64,000 nucleotides of DNA from the NCBI GenBank assembly GCA_020635235.1, contig JACKAF010000001.1, positions 1-64,000 of the forward strand, written 5' to 3'. Of the stretch, positions 7,665 to 16,470 are shown piece after piece; position 1 is the stretch's first letter, and every line of letters begins with the position of its first letter. The translations under genes were made by a program, and so were the position numbers. Source of the DNA: Pseudobdellovibrionaceae bacterium. GTDB taxonomy: Bacteria > Bdellovibrionota > FAC87 > UBA2466 > JACKAF01. The notes under the pieces are model-generated. The model had not been told where the DNA came from. It saw nothing but the letters and a program-made list of their open reading frames with translations, and did not search any database.

Positions 7665-8242
7665 AGCACGTTTGTGTTTTTTGTGGCGCAGCTCCCGGAA
7701 ACAACTCCGAGTTTGTACTTGCGGCCTCTCGGCTGGGTGAACTCATCGCGGAAAAAGGGATGAAGCTCATCTATGGAGGTGGTCGCGTCGGACTCATGGG
7801 TGTTTTGGCGGATGGTGCGCTGAGGGCCGGAGGAGAAGTAATCGGCGTGATCCCTTCTTACCTGCGCACCGAGGAAATCGCTCACACCGGAATTACCGAG
7901 CTGATTGTCGTAGACACCCTCGCGGAACGAAAACAAAAAATGTACGAACTTTCCGATTCGTTCATCTCCTTACCGGGCGGACTGGGAACCTTGGATGAGA
8001 TGTTTGAGATTCTTACTTGGTACCAGCTCGGCTTCCATACCTATCCGATGGGCCTACTCAACACAGCTGACTTTTTCGACAAGCTCTTGGAATTTCTGGA
8101 TCTCGCGGGCGAAAACCAATTTCTGCGCATCAACCACCGAGCGGCCATTGCTCAATCGTCGGATCCGGAAGATCTGCTAACGAAAATGGAGGCCGCACCG
8201 GTTGAGCGCGTTGCCTGGCAGAGCGAGCGGCCGACGGCCTAA
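7661..8242 (+). CDS. LOG family protein (nucleotide 5'-monophosphate phosphoribohydrolase-like)
   Basis: Member of the LOG/TIGR00730 family, often mislabelled lysine decarboxylase. Characterised members cleave ribose-5-phosphate from cytokinin or purine nucleoside monophosphates. It has 193 residues. Diagnostic motifs are YGGGRVGLMG and PGGLGTLDE (105-113). The longer open frame from 7559 is a shadow of the DJ-1 gene. ATG 7661 overlaps the DJ-1 stop in ATGA. The stop overlaps that of the convergent dus gene by four bases. Confidence 0.92.
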   Translation: MKHVCVFCGAAPGNNSEFVLAASRLGELIAEKGMKLIYGGGRVGLMGVLADGALRAGGEVIGVIPSYLRTEEIAHTGITELIVVDTLAERKQKMYELSDSFISLPGGLGTLDEMFEILTWYQLGFHTYPMGLLNTADFFDKLLEFLDLAGENQFLRINHRAAIAQSSDPEDLLTKMEAAPVERVAWQSERPTA

Positions 8243-9246
8243 CCGTGTCCGCCCATTAGAAAAGGTTGGCCATCGTCAACTTTGGCGCGCACATCCACAC
8301 CCGCAAAAAAGCTGGTCGCAAGCTGCCTCAAGCCTTCGACTTCACGGATTTCAAACAAAGACTTTCTAAACTGAGAGGCGCCCGGTAAACCGGATGCGTA
8401 CCACCCTAAAAACTTTTTGAGTGAAAGAAAGGCGCGGGCTTCATTCTTCATGCTGAGTGCCAACTCAAAGTGCCTATCGATCATCGAGGCAAAGTCGGGA
8501 ATCCCAGAAGCCACCCCACTCAACTCAGAAAAAATCCAAGGGTTTTTGAGCGCCCCGCGACCAATCATCACACCGTGCGCATAGCCGCCCTCAATGCGCG
8601 CTCGGGCCTGGGCAGCAGTGAGGATATCGCCGTTTCCAAGGATGGGCAGAGGACTGGACTGCGCAACATCCCGGATGAGCTCCCAATCGGCCTCGCCCGA
8701 ATACCCTTGAGCACGGGTGCGCCCGTGTATCGCGACCCAACTCACTCCGCACTCGTAAGCAACGTGGACCACTTCTTTTGCATTGATACTCGATTCGTCC
8801 CAGCCCGTACGGATCTTGATGGTTAGGGGGATCCGAATGGCCTGCTTCATTTGGAGTAGGATTTTCCCGAGTGCCGCGGGATCGCGCAACCAGGCGGATC
8901 CGGCACCGGTCTTCACCACTTTTTTTACCGGGCACCCTAGATTCAGATCAACGAAATCGGCCCCTTCGGCCTCAACTATGCGACAGGCCTCGACCAAGGA
9001 CTCGGGGTTGCCCCCAAAGATCTGGATGCCCACAGGGCGCTCAGCCTCCGAGTACGCCAACATGGAACGGGTTTTCTCCCCCCCACGCATCAGCCCTTCT
9101 GCGGAAACAAGGTCAGAAATCACGATATGGGCGCCCATTTCCCGCATGAGCAGGCGGAAAACCCCATCCGTGATGCCCGACATGGGGGCGAGCACAAAAC
9201 GGGCGGCCCCATGCCGCGAGGCAAATTGGTCGATAGCCGGTAACAT
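8239..9246 (-). CDS. dus: tRNA-dihydrouridine synthase
   Basis: FMN-dependent reductase that converts uridine to dihydrouridine in the D-loop of tRNA. It has 335 residues in a TIM-barrel plus helical domain layout. APMSGITDGVFR (20-31) begins the barrel. The catalytic cysteine is Cys105 in LNLGCPVKKVVKTGAGS, and the phosphate-binding region includes GNGDILT and MIGRGALKNPW. The sequence is DusB-like, but assignment between Dus subfamilies is not certain. It overlaps hslU by one base and is the last gene of the xerC-hslV-hslU-dus operon. Confidence 0.93.
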   Translation of the reverse strand: MLPAIDQFASRHGAARFVLAPMSGITDGVFRLLMREMGAHIVISDLVSAEGLMRGGEKTRSMLAYSEAERPVGIQIFGGNPESLVEACRIVEAEGADFVDLNLGCPVKKVVKTGAGSAWLRDPAALGKILLQMKQAIRIPLTIKIRTGWDESSINAKEVVHVAYECGVSWVAIHGRTRAQGYSGEADWELIRDVAQSSPLPILGNGDILTAAQARARIEGGYAHGVMIGRGALKNPWIFSELSGVASGIPDFASMIDRHFELALSMKNEARAFLSLKKFLGWYASGLPGASQFRKSLFEIREVEGLRQLATSFFAGVDVRAKVDDGQPFLMGGHG

Positions 9247-10613
9247 TACAGGATATATCGACTTAAATCGGTATCATGTGCAAGTGTTTCGACGCGTGAA
9301 TTTACGTAGTCCGGCGTGACCTCTATGGTCTGGCCTGCAATGTCCGAGGCATTGAAGCTCACCTCGTCCAGCACCCTTTCCAAAATGGTATGCAGGCGCC
9401 GAGCTCCGATGTTCTCCGTTTTCTCGTTCACAGCGGTCGCCAGACGACTGATGGTTTCGATCGCATCGTGGCGGAAACTCAGGTTCACCTTCTCTGTCGC
9501 CAGTAGAACAGAATACTGCTTGGGCAGACTGTTCTTGGGCTCTGTCAGAATCCGAACGAAATCTTCGGTGGTCAGCGAGTTCAATTCCACACGGATCGGA
9601 AACCGGCCCTGCAATTCAGGCACTAGGTCCGAAGGTTTGCTCTGGTGGAAGGCACCGGCCGCAATAAAAAGTATGTGATCCGTTTTGACTATACCGTATT
9701 TCGTCTTGATCGAACTTCCCTCTACAATCGGAAGCAAGTCGCGCTGTACACCCTCGCGGGAAACGCCACCCGAAATGCCACGGTCTTTGCCCTCAGCTAT
9801 CTTGTCCATTTCATCCAGAAAGACGATCCCATTGTTTTGTACCAAGTCTAGGGCTTGGGGGATCACGCGGTCCATATCAATGAGCTTCTGCGCTTCCTCG
9901 TGTTGGAGATACTTTCTAGCGTCTTTAACCTTCATTTTACGACGATGATTCTTTTTCGGAACCATGTTGCCAAGCATATCCCTGAGATTGTGTTCCATGT
10001 CCTCCATGCCCGGAATGGCAAGGATCTCAAAACCCAAGTTCCCTTTCTTCTCAAGCTGGAGAGTAACCTCCTTGTCTTCAAGCTCCTTGTTTCGCAGCAT
10101 GGTGCGAAACTTATCTCGCGTAGAATTCTCAACATTCAGTTCTACGATAGCTTCATTTTTTTTCGGAGCGGAGGAATAAGGCACCAACAGGTCCAACAAC
10201 CGCTCCTCAGCAAGCTCACGCGCGCGAGGGATAACCGCTTCCTCTTCCTTCTCCTTGACCATCGCCACAGCGATCTCAGTGAGATCGCGTATCATCGACT
10301 CCACATCTTTACCGACGTAGCCCACCTCTGTGTATTTGGTAGCTTCCACTTTAAGGAAAGGAGCGTCCGCAAGCTTCGCCAACCGGCGCGCGATCTCGGT
10401 TTTCCCGACGCCTGTAGGGCCGATCATCAGAATATTCTTCGGGTAGATCTCATCACGAAACTCTTCGTCTACCCGACGACGACGCCAACGGTTACGCAGA
10501 GCAATGGCAACAGCACGCTTAGCGTCTTTCTGTCCAACGATATACTTATCTAACTCCGCCACAATGGCTTTGGGAGTCAGTTGGTCCAATGTTTTTTCTG
10601 TCTGTTGTGTCAC
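9246..10613 (-). CDS. hslU: ATP-dependent protease ATPase subunit HslU
   Basis: AAA+ unfoldase that feeds substrates to the HslV peptidase. It has 455 residues. TPKAIVAELDKYIVGQ opens the protein, Walker A is GPTGVGKT (65-72), the Gln/Lys-rich I-domain follows, and Walker B is GIVFLDEMDKIA. The conserved C-terminal tail SRYIL, which inserts into HslV pockets to activate it, is intact. The start is GTG 10613 with GAGGA six or seven bases upstream. It sits 28 bases after hslV and overlaps dus by one base. Confidence 0.97.
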   Translation of the reverse strand: MTQQTEKTLDQLTPKAIVAELDKYIVGQKDAKRAVAIALRNRWRRRRVDEEFRDEIYPKNILMIGPTGVGKTEIARRLAKLADAPFLKVEATKYTEVGYVGKDVESMIRDLTEIAVAMVKEKEEEAVIPRARELAEERLLDLLVPYSSAPKKNEAIVELNVENSTRDKFRTMLRNKELEDKEVTLQLEKKGNLGFEILAIPGMEDMEHNLRDMLGNMVPKKNHRRKMKVKDARKYLQHEEAQKLIDMDRVIPQALDLVQNNGIVFLDEMDKIAEGKDRGISGGVSREGVQRDLLPIVEGSSIKTKYGIVKTDHILFIAAGAFHQSKPSDLVPELQGRFPIRVELNSLTTEDFVRILTEPKNSLPKQYSVLLATEKVNLSFRHDAIETISRLATAVNEKTENIGARRLHTILERVLDEVSFNASDIAGQTIEVTPDYVNSRVETLAHDTDLSRYIL

Positions 10614-10641
10614 GACTCATTCCTCAATATTTAACAAAACT

Positions 10642-11202
10642 CTAGTCTAACGCTTCAACCGTGGTATTCGCGTTTGTATAGATGCAAATTCTTCCAGCGA
10701 TCGCCATCGCCTCCTTAGCTATTTCCTCCGCCGTCAGATTTGAGTGCTTCATCAACGCAGATGCGGCCGCTTCCGCAAACGCCCCGCCTGAACCTACTGC
10801 CGCCACATTGTCATCCGGTTCAATCACATCCCCACTGCCGGAAAGGATGTATTGGTGCTCCTTGTCCGCTACGATCAATAGGGCCTCCAAGCGACGCAAC
10901 ATCCGATCGGTTCGCCACTCTTTTGCAAGCTCGACTGCGCTTCTGGTTAGGTTGCCTGAATATTCTTCGAGCTTTTTCTCGAAGCGCTCAAACAAAGTGA
11001 AAGCGTCGGCCGTACTTCCGGCGAAACCAGCGAGGATATTCCCCCTATAAAGACGACGTACTTTCTTGGCGTTTTGTTTCAGGACATTGCTTCCCAATGT
11101 CACCTGACCATCGCCAACCATAACGGTTTGTCCCTTGTGAGAAACACATAGGATGGTTGTGGAACGGATTCTTCTTTTATTATCATCTAACGCTTTATTC
11201 AC
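10642..11202 (-). CDS. hslV: ATP-dependent protease peptidase subunit HslV
   Basis: Threonine peptidase of the HslVU (ClpYQ) complex, related to proteasome beta subunits. It has 186 residues as read. The catalytic N-terminal threonine should be Thr15 in RSTTILCV, so there is a 14-residue leader that must be removed, longer than the single Met of E. coli. No ATG, GTG or TTG lies nearer to the threonine, so GTG 11202 appears to be the real start. Conserved VGDGQVTLG and GFAGSTADA motifs are present. It overlaps xerC by eight bases. Confidence 0.94.
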   Translation of the reverse strand: MNKALDDNKRRIRSTTILCVSHKGQTVMVGDGQVTLGSNVLKQNAKKVRRLYRGNILAGFAGSTADAFTLFERFEKKLEEYSGNLTRSAVELAKEWRTDRMLRRLEALLIVADKEHQYILSGSGDVIEPDDNVAAVGSGGAFAEAAASALMKHSNLTAEEIAKEAMAIAGRICIYTNANTTVEALD

Positions 11203-12142
11203 TGGCCTCGGGCTCCGTGTCGCTACGGCCCCTTGGGTGTGCCTTGTCGTACGAGGCTTTCAACCGCTCGATGTCGACATGGGTGTACTTTTGTGTGGTT
11301 ACCAGTGAGCGGTGACCAAGAAGCTCTTGAATTTCTCTCAACCCCGCACCAGCACCCATCAGGTGCGTAGCGCAGGAGTGCCGCAAAGTGTGGGGAGTTA
11401 CCTCATTTCCACGATCGCCAAGTACCTCCACGGCGAATTCACGCAGGTTCCGTTGAACCGTACGTCCGGAAACCCGGTCTCCTTCTCGATTCAGAAACAA
11501 CGGCGTTCCTGCGCCCCGCTTCTGAATCTCCGGCACGCTGTCAATATAGTCACGAATCGCACTTTGACAATGGCGGCCCAGCGGAACGAGCCTTTCTTTG
11601 CTTCCTTTTCCCATCACTCGCAGCGTACCTGCCCGAAAATCCACGTCTTCTACGTTTAGGGACACCAGTTCCGAAAGCCGGATCCCGGTCGAGTAAAAGA
11701 GTTCGACCACCGCACGGATGCGCTTGTAACGCAAATTCGAAGTGGGTATCCCTTCAATCAGGGCGACGACTTCCTTTGGCTTCAAGACAGCCGGAAGCTT
11801 TTGCGGGATGCGGGGTAAGCTAATGAGTTTAGCTACGTTTTTGGCCAAGTAGCCTTCCCGGTGCGCAAATTTCAAAAAACCTTTGATGACAGACAGACGC
11901 CGCGCCACCGTCACTCGGGAATAGGTCTCCGTTTCCGCCGCGAGAAAATCGCGTAGCCGCTTCAGATCGGCCAGCTGCTCCAGACTCAACGTCCCTGTCG
12001 TCCCCACAAAACGGAACCACTGGCGAAGATCGATATCGTAATTAGTGAGCGTGTGCGGGCTGGCGCTACGCTCCACCCGCAGGTATTCCATGTATTGCGC
12101 CTTCAGAGCCGAAAGCGCGGTATTTTGAGTTAGCTTTCCCAT
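11195..12142 (-). CDS. xerC: Tyrosine recombinase XerC/XerD-type
   Basis: Site-specific recombinase that resolves chromosome dimers at dif. Catalytic residues are present in order: Arg in TGIRLSELVSL, Lys in MGKGSKERLVPL, HTLRH, GHRSLVTTQKYTH and the tyrosine in KYTHVD. The SAM-like core-binding domain fills the N-terminal part (YLRVERSASPHTLTNYDIDL). The frame is open to 12226, but ATG 12142 gives the normal family start and about 315 residues. XerC rather than XerD is inferred from linkage to hslVU, a common arrangement. It is the first gene of a four-gene operon. Confidence 0.9.
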   Translation of the reverse strand: MGKLTQNTALSALKAQYMEYLRVERSASPHTLTNYDIDLRQWFRFVGTTGTLSLEQLADLKRLRDFLAAETETYSRVTVARRLSVIKGFLKFAHREGYLAKNVAKLISLPRIPQKLPAVLKPKEVVALIEGIPTSNLRYKRIRAVVELFYSTGIRLSELVSLNVEDVDFRAGTLRVMGKGSKERLVPLGRHCQSAIRDYIDSVPEIQKRGAGTPLFLNREGDRVSGRTVQRNLREFAVEVLGDRGNEVTPHTLRHSCATHLMGAGAGLREIQELLGHRSLVTTQKYTHVDIERLKASYDKAHPRGRSDTEPEASE

Positions 12143-12217
12143 GAAACGATCATGATCTGGAAAGCACCCGTTGGCAAATTCTCGCAAAATGCGCCCTATT
12201 TTCGTATGCTTAACGCC

Positions 12218-12925
12218 ATGAAACACCTGGTAGCGCTATGCCTCTTTGTTGCAACAACCACTATGGCCGCCTCGCTTCCCACCGGCATGACACAGGCAGA
12301 AGTCGACAAGACGGTACAAGTTCTGGGAACGGGTGGCGCGACACGTTTGATGCGTAGTGCGGAGCCTTACCCGTTCTATCCAGGAATAAAAATTGGTTTT
12401 GAAGCTCTATTCTTTTCCACCAGCTCGCTGATTGGTTTGGGGAATGCGGACGGAAGCGTCCCGCCTGTATTGTTTATCCCCCGGCTCTACCTCGCCAAGG
12501 GCCTCGTTGCGGATGTAGATCTCATCTTAAGCTTTCTCCCTGGAGGCGTAGTGCCGTCCTTATCAACCGTTGGCGCGGCACTGAAATGGACATTCTTGTC
12601 GGAGCGGGAAAATATTCCGGGAAGCATCGCCGCTTATTTCAACTATACGAGTCTAAGGGGGCTCGACCGTTACGTGGGAACCGATCTGGAATTCGGATTG
12701 GTAGCCAGCCGCGATCTCGTTCGAGTCCGTCCGTTTGTAGGCTTGGGGGTTTTGTTCGCTTCCGGAACAGTTCAAAATACTGTCTCGGGACAACTCGAAG
12801 GGAAACACTCCGCGTTCCATCTCTTTGGCGGAATTGAATGGGAGTTGCCCGCCAATATCACCCTGCAGCTAGATATGATGAACTTGAATTTCCAAGGCTC
12901 GATTTTTGTAGGTAAGAAATTCTAA
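12218..12925 (+). CDS. Exported protein, probably an outer-membrane beta-barrel
   Basis: I do not recognise a named family. The 235-residue product starts with a signal peptide (MKHLVALCLFVATTTMAAS). The remainder is rich in alternating hydrophobic and polar residues, glycines and aromatics, and ends in phenylalanine (VGKKF), a common outer-membrane barrel ending. Segments such as RVRPFVGLGVLFASG and FHLFGGIEWELP resemble barrel strands. ATG 12206 is an alternative start four residues earlier; neither has a strong ribosome site. A weak promoter-like pair (TTGGCA 12171-12176, CCTATT 12195-12200) lies upstream. It is divergent from xerC and its stop overlaps hldE2 by four bases. Confidence 0.6.
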   Translation: MKHLVALCLFVATTTMAASLPTGMTQAEVDKTVQVLGTGGATRLMRSAEPYPFYPGIKIGFEALFFSTSSLIGLGNADGSVPPVLFIPRLYLAKGLVADVDLILSFLPGGVVPSLSTVGAALKWTFLSERENIPGSIAAYFNYTSLRGLDRYVGTDLEFGLVASRDLVRVRPFVGLGVLFASGTVQNTVSGQLEGKHSAFHLFGGIEWELPANITLQLDMMNLNFQGSIFVGKKF

Positions 12926-13413
12926 TTTAACTTTCGGATGCGCTCGAAAATAGCTGTCGTCGAGTAACCGGGTTCTAGGGGAATAATTTGAATCTCCCCG
13001 CCGTTTCTTTCCACAACCTTAGTCTCAGGTAGATCTTCTGGCCTATAATCGCCACCCTTTACGTGGATGTCAGGTCGGAGCGCCTCCAAGAGAGCCTCGG
13101 GTGTGTTCTCCGAAAAAACAACAACGGCGTCCACTACGGCCAAGGATGCCACCTGATAAGCGCGAACCTGTTCGGGAAAAAGAGGGCGATCGCTTCCCTT
13201 CCCGAGCGATCGTACGGAGGCATCGGAATTCACCGCACAGATAAGCCGGTCACCAAGCCGACTAGCGGCCGCTAGATACCGAGCGTGGCCATAGTGAACA
13301 AGGTCGAAACAGCCATTCGTGGTGACGATGCGCTTGCCATCCGATTTCCAGCTTTCACAAAGGGATACGATTTCCGCAAGGGGAAGGATTTTCTCTTCGG
13401 GTTGTACGCACAT
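12922..13413 (-). CDS. hldE2: D-beta-D-heptose 1-phosphate adenylyltransferase (HldE C-terminal type, RfaE2)
   Basis: Nucleotidyltransferase making ADP-D-glycero-D-manno-heptose for LPS inner core. It has 163 residues and corresponds only to the cytidylyltransferase-like half of the bifunctional E. coli HldE. The HxGH ATP-binding motif is HYGH (40-43) within TTNGCFDLVHYGH, followed by VNSDASVRSLGKG, HVKGGDYRPEDLPET and the ISSTxI-like ending YSTTAIFERI. The kinase half is not in this window. It lies two bases after the RDD gene on the same strand. Confidence 0.92.
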   Translation of the reverse strand: MCVQPEEKILPLAEIVSLCESWKSDGKRIVTTNGCFDLVHYGHARYLAAASRLGDRLICAVNSDASVRSLGKGSDRPLFPEQVRAYQVASLAVVDAVVVFSENTPEALLEALRPDIHVKGGDYRPEDLPETKVVERNGGEIQIIPLEPGYSTTAIFERIRKLN

Positions 13414-13415
13414 CG

Positions 13416-14237
13416 CTACTCGATTACCACGGATTGGTACACGACGGTACCCGAAAGCGCGTCGAGCAGGTTTCGCCCGCGTTTACCCACAAAGACCAGA
13501 AAAATAACAGGCAATATAGGCGCGTAGAAGACAAACGTGAAGAGTGTACGCAAAAACTTACGCAAAATCCAAGTGCGCTTGGACTGGGTCATATAGCCAA
13601 CGCGAATCCCCCAAACCCACATGCCAAAAGTCATGTCTAAGACGCCCATACAGAAAACCGCGTACGCAACCCAGATGGTGGCAAATTCCAGGACAGCGAA
13701 CTGCATAAAGCGCGATTCCTCAAGAATGGCTGAGCTCGCCACGCCGCCCACAAAAGAGCCCGTCAGGAGTTTCAGGGTTACCGACATCGCGATCAGCCAA
13801 AGTGTGAAGACGAAGATCTGGTCGATGATCCCCGCCAAAACCCGCCGCGCGAGAGAGGGGCTATTGATGGGCGGCGGCAGCACCCCAGAAGTGGGTGCGG
13901 CCAATGGCGCCTGCCCTTGGGATGCAGGTGCGGGGGCCTTTTTTTCAACATTTCGGCTCAGCGCTTCAAATTTGTTCTGGACGCGTTGCACCTGTGCAGC
14001 GTGCGCGGCAGGAGCTTCGGCCCGAATTGGCTCGGGGGTGCTTACCGGAACTTCCTTTTTCTTGGGCGATTCCAGCCCCAGGCCATCCGTCAAAGGGCTG
14101 AAAGCATTGGAATAGTCATCCCACCGATCCGCATGCCCCAGCTCTTCCTCTATTACTTTTTTTAGTTCAGAGAATCCCGCCGGAGTGGATGCCTCAAAGT
14201 TGCCGTCTTTGAACCCTGGTTCGCGCTTTTTATCCAT
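13416..14237 (-). CDS. RDD family inner-membrane protein
   Basis: A protein of unknown function with 273 residues. The first 140 are cytoplasmic, charged and Ala/Pro-rich, with low complexity around 70-130. An RDD domain follows, starting at LARRVLAGIIDQIFVF, with three or four membrane segments (FVFTLWLIAMSVTL, LEFATIWVAYAVFCMGVL, LFTFVFYAPILPVIFLVF). The conserved Arg and first Asp of RDD are visible. RDD proteins have been linked to transport or membrane homeostasis, but no role can be assigned. It forms an operon with hldE2, which hints at envelope biology. Confidence 0.85.
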   Translation of the reverse strand: MDKKREPGFKDGNFEASTPAGFSELKKVIEEELGHADRWDDYSNAFSPLTDGLGLESPKKKEVPVSTPEPIRAEAPAAHAAQVQRVQNKFEALSRNVEKKAPAPASQGQAPLAAPTSGVLPPPINSPSLARRVLAGIIDQIFVFTLWLIAMSVTLKLLTGSFVGGVASSAILEESRFMQFAVLEFATIWVAYAVFCMGVLDMTFGMWVWGIRVGYMTQSKRTWILRKFLRTLFTFVFYAPILPVIFLVFVGKRGRNLLDALSGTVVYQSVVIE

Positions 14238-14299
14238 AGTTTAGGATTTTACGAAATTCACGCGTGCATGGAACGACTGTGCGCGTCATTTGGGATCCC

Positions 14300-14308
14300 T
14301 GCTATAAT
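14300..14308 (+). promoter_or_regulatory. Extended -10 promoter element
   Basis: TGCTATAAT matches the extended -10 consensus TGnTATAAT exactly. It lies about 60 bases upstream of the sugar dehydrogenase gene that opens the polysaccharide cluster. No strong -35 is seen at 17 bases, which is usual for extended -10 promoters. Confidence 0.65.
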
Positions 14309-14368
14309 TAAAGGAGTTAGTCTCCACTCTGCCTTAAACCATCACAACCAAAATCAAACTAAGGAATC

Positions 14369-15454
14369 ATGAAATCGATCACGCTTGCCCAATTGGGATG
14401 CGGTTATTGGGGTCCCAACCTGGTTAGAAATTTCAGTAGGCTCCCGAACGCCCGCCTTAAATGGGTCGTGGATGCCGATCCTTCGCGGCGCGCTTACGTG
14501 GAAGAAAATTTCCCGAAAGTTCAAACTAGCGGCGACTGGAAATCCGTCTTGGAAGACCCGGAGGTCGACGCTGTGATCATCGCGACCGCGGCCTCCACTC
14601 ACTTTCAGTTTGTGAAATCCGCGCTCCTCGCTAAAAAGCATGTTTTTGTGGAAAAGCCGCTGGCAACATCCTCGATTGAGGCGGATGAATTGGTGGCTCT
14701 CGCTCACCATAGTGAACGTACCTTGATGGTCGGACACACTTTCCTTTACAACCCGGCCGTCCGCTACTTAAAGGGGATTCTATCTCGCGGGGACTTGGGA
14801 TCGCTTTACTATATTTACAGCCATCGCCTGAATTTGGGGCAGGTGCGCTCGGACGTAAATGTTTGGTGGAATCTAGCGCCCCACGATGTCAGCATTCTTC
14901 TTTACCTGATGGATGGCGAACTGCCGGTCTCCGTATCCGCGCACGGGGCAGACTACATCCAAGACCGCGTAGAAGATGTCGCCTTCGTCACCCTAACTTG
15001 GGCCGACAAGCTCATCGCGAATATTCAGGTAAGTTGGTTGGACCCCGCCAAAGTGCGACGTATGACTTTAGTCGGCACAAAAAAGATGGTCATCTACGAT
15101 GACATTATGGATCAAAAAATCACCGTGCTGGACAAGGGAGTCGATCGCGTCCCCGTCGCCGGAGAAAAAATGGATTACGATGAAGCTGGGTACAAGATTC
15201 AGCACCGCAAGGGCGACATCTGGCAACCTCAAATCCCATCCGAAGAACCGCTGCACGTTGAAGCCCGACACTTTGTCGACTGTATTATCAACAAGCGCGC
15301 CCCGCTAACTGGACCTGAACACGCTCGGGATGTAGTGGCCGTTCTGGAAGCTGGCGACCAGGCACTTAAGAGTGGCAAACGCGTACCCGTAAAGCAGGTG
15401 GCCTCCGGACCGCACGTCTTTCAGGTCCCTACGAGAATCCGCACGATCGCATGA
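14369..15454 (+). CDS. Gfo/Idh/MocA family sugar oxidoreductase
   Basis: NAD(P)-dependent dehydrogenase, probably acting on a nucleotide-activated sugar such as UDP-N-acetylglucosamine or its uronate at C3 (WlbA-like). It has 361 residues. The Rossmann motif is GCGYWG near the N-terminus, and FVEKPLA carries the conserved lysine of the family. NLAPHDVSILLYL holds the active-site His/Asp pair. AAGGAA precedes ATG 14369, and the extended -10 lies 60 bases upstream. It overlaps the following gene in ATGA. Substrate assignment is inference from context and family. Confidence 0.87.
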   Translation: MKSITLAQLGCGYWGPNLVRNFSRLPNARLKWVVDADPSRRAYVEENFPKVQTSGDWKSVLEDPEVDAVIIATAASTHFQFVKSALLAKKHVFVEKPLATSSIEADELVALAHHSERTLMVGHTFLYNPAVRYLKGILSRGDLGSLYYIYSHRLNLGQVRSDVNVWWNLAPHDVSILLYLMDGELPVSVSAHGADYIQDRVEDVAFVTLTWADKLIANIQVSWLDPAKVRRMTLVGTKKMVIYDDIMDQKITVLDKGVDRVPVAGEKMDYDEAGYKIQHRKGDIWQPQIPSEEPLHVEARHFVDCIINKRAPLTGPEHARDVVAVLEAGDQALKSGKRVPVKQVASGPHVFQVPTRIRTIA

Positions 15455-16470
15455 AAGTGCTCATCGAAATCGGGCATCCGGCCCACGTGCATTTTTTCTC
15501 TCGCTGCATACGCACCTTGAAGGAGAAAGGTCACCAGGTCACTGTTGTTAGCCGTAACAAGGAGATTACAAATCAACTTCTTGAGAAAGAGAACATCGCG
15601 TACCGCTGCCTGTCTTCCCCGCGCAGAAGCAAAATCGGTCTTTTTTTAGAGCTCTTTGTTCGCTGGTTTCACATCATCGAGATCATCCTCAAAGAAAAAA
15701 TTGACCTGGCGGTAAGCATTTCAGGGATTTCCACAAGCTTCCCGGCCTGGTTTACCGGCATAAAAAGCTACACCTTTACCGACACTGAAGACGCCAACCT
15801 CACCAACATTGTGGCATTTCCGTTTAGCTCCAAGATAGTGACACCGAGATTTTTTCTGAAAGGTCTGGGGAAGAAGCAGGTCTACTACGACGGCCTGCAT
15901 GAACTCGCCTACCTGCAGGACTTCGATCGGCAAAAAGCCCAGGAAATCCGCCAAGCACTTGGTTTCACCGAACCCTACAGTATTATCCGTTTAGTTTCGA
16001 ACGACGCTTTACATGATCATGACACCAAGAATCTCGACGAGGAAGGTCTAAGAGAACTCATCCAGATTCTCTCGCGGAAAGGAAAAGTACATATCAGTAG
16101 TCAGTCCCCGCTGAAACACGAATTCAAGGAATACGAGCTTAATATCCCCATCACCCAGATCCACGCTGTTCTTGAGGGGGCACAGCTCTTTGTCGGTGAC
16201 AGCCCGACTATGGCAGTGGAGTCCTCTTTACTTGGGACACCCGCCTATTTGGTGTCGCCCCGTATCCACCGACTGGGCAACATGGTCCACCTGGACAAAG
16301 ACTACAAGCTTTTAAAGTGCTACCTGACATGGTCTGACTTTTGGACCGACTTCAGCAAGCTCTCTGATGTACCGGGACAAAAAAAAGAATGGGCCACCCG
16401 TTCCGAACGTTTTCTAAAAGACCGGCCATCTGTTTCCGAATTTGTAGCGGATATGATCTTGAATGCTTAA
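15451..16470 (+). CDS. DUF354 family protein, glycosyltransferase-like
   Basis: 339 residues matching the DUF354 pattern: MKVLIEIGHPAHVHFFS at the start, then TVVSRNKEIT. The overall shape resembles a GT-B glycosyltransferase or UDP-GlcNAc 2-epimerase, with two Rossmann-like halves and a C-terminal motif VGDSPTMAVESSLLGTPAY that is similar to epimerase/MurG-like nucleotide-sugar binding sites. The exact reaction is not known for the family. It is coupled to the dehydrogenase before it (ATGA) and to the membrane protein after it (eight-base overlap), so it probably works on the same glycan. Confidence 0.8.
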   Translation: MKVLIEIGHPAHVHFFSRCIRTLKEKGHQVTVVSRNKEITNQLLEKENIAYRCLSSPRRSKIGLFLELFVRWFHIIEIILKEKIDLAVSISGISTSFPAWFTGIKSYTFTDTEDANLTNIVAFPFSSKIVTPRFFLKGLGKKQVYYDGLHELAYLQDFDRQKAQEIRQALGFTEPYSIIRLVSNDALHDHDTKNLDEEGLRELIQILSRKGKVHISSQSPLKHEFKEYELNIPITQIHAVLEGAQLFVGDSPTMAVESSLLGTPAYLVSPRIHRLGNMVHLDKDYKLLKCYLTWSDFWTDFSKLSDVPGQKKEWATRSERFLKDRPSVSEFVADMILNA

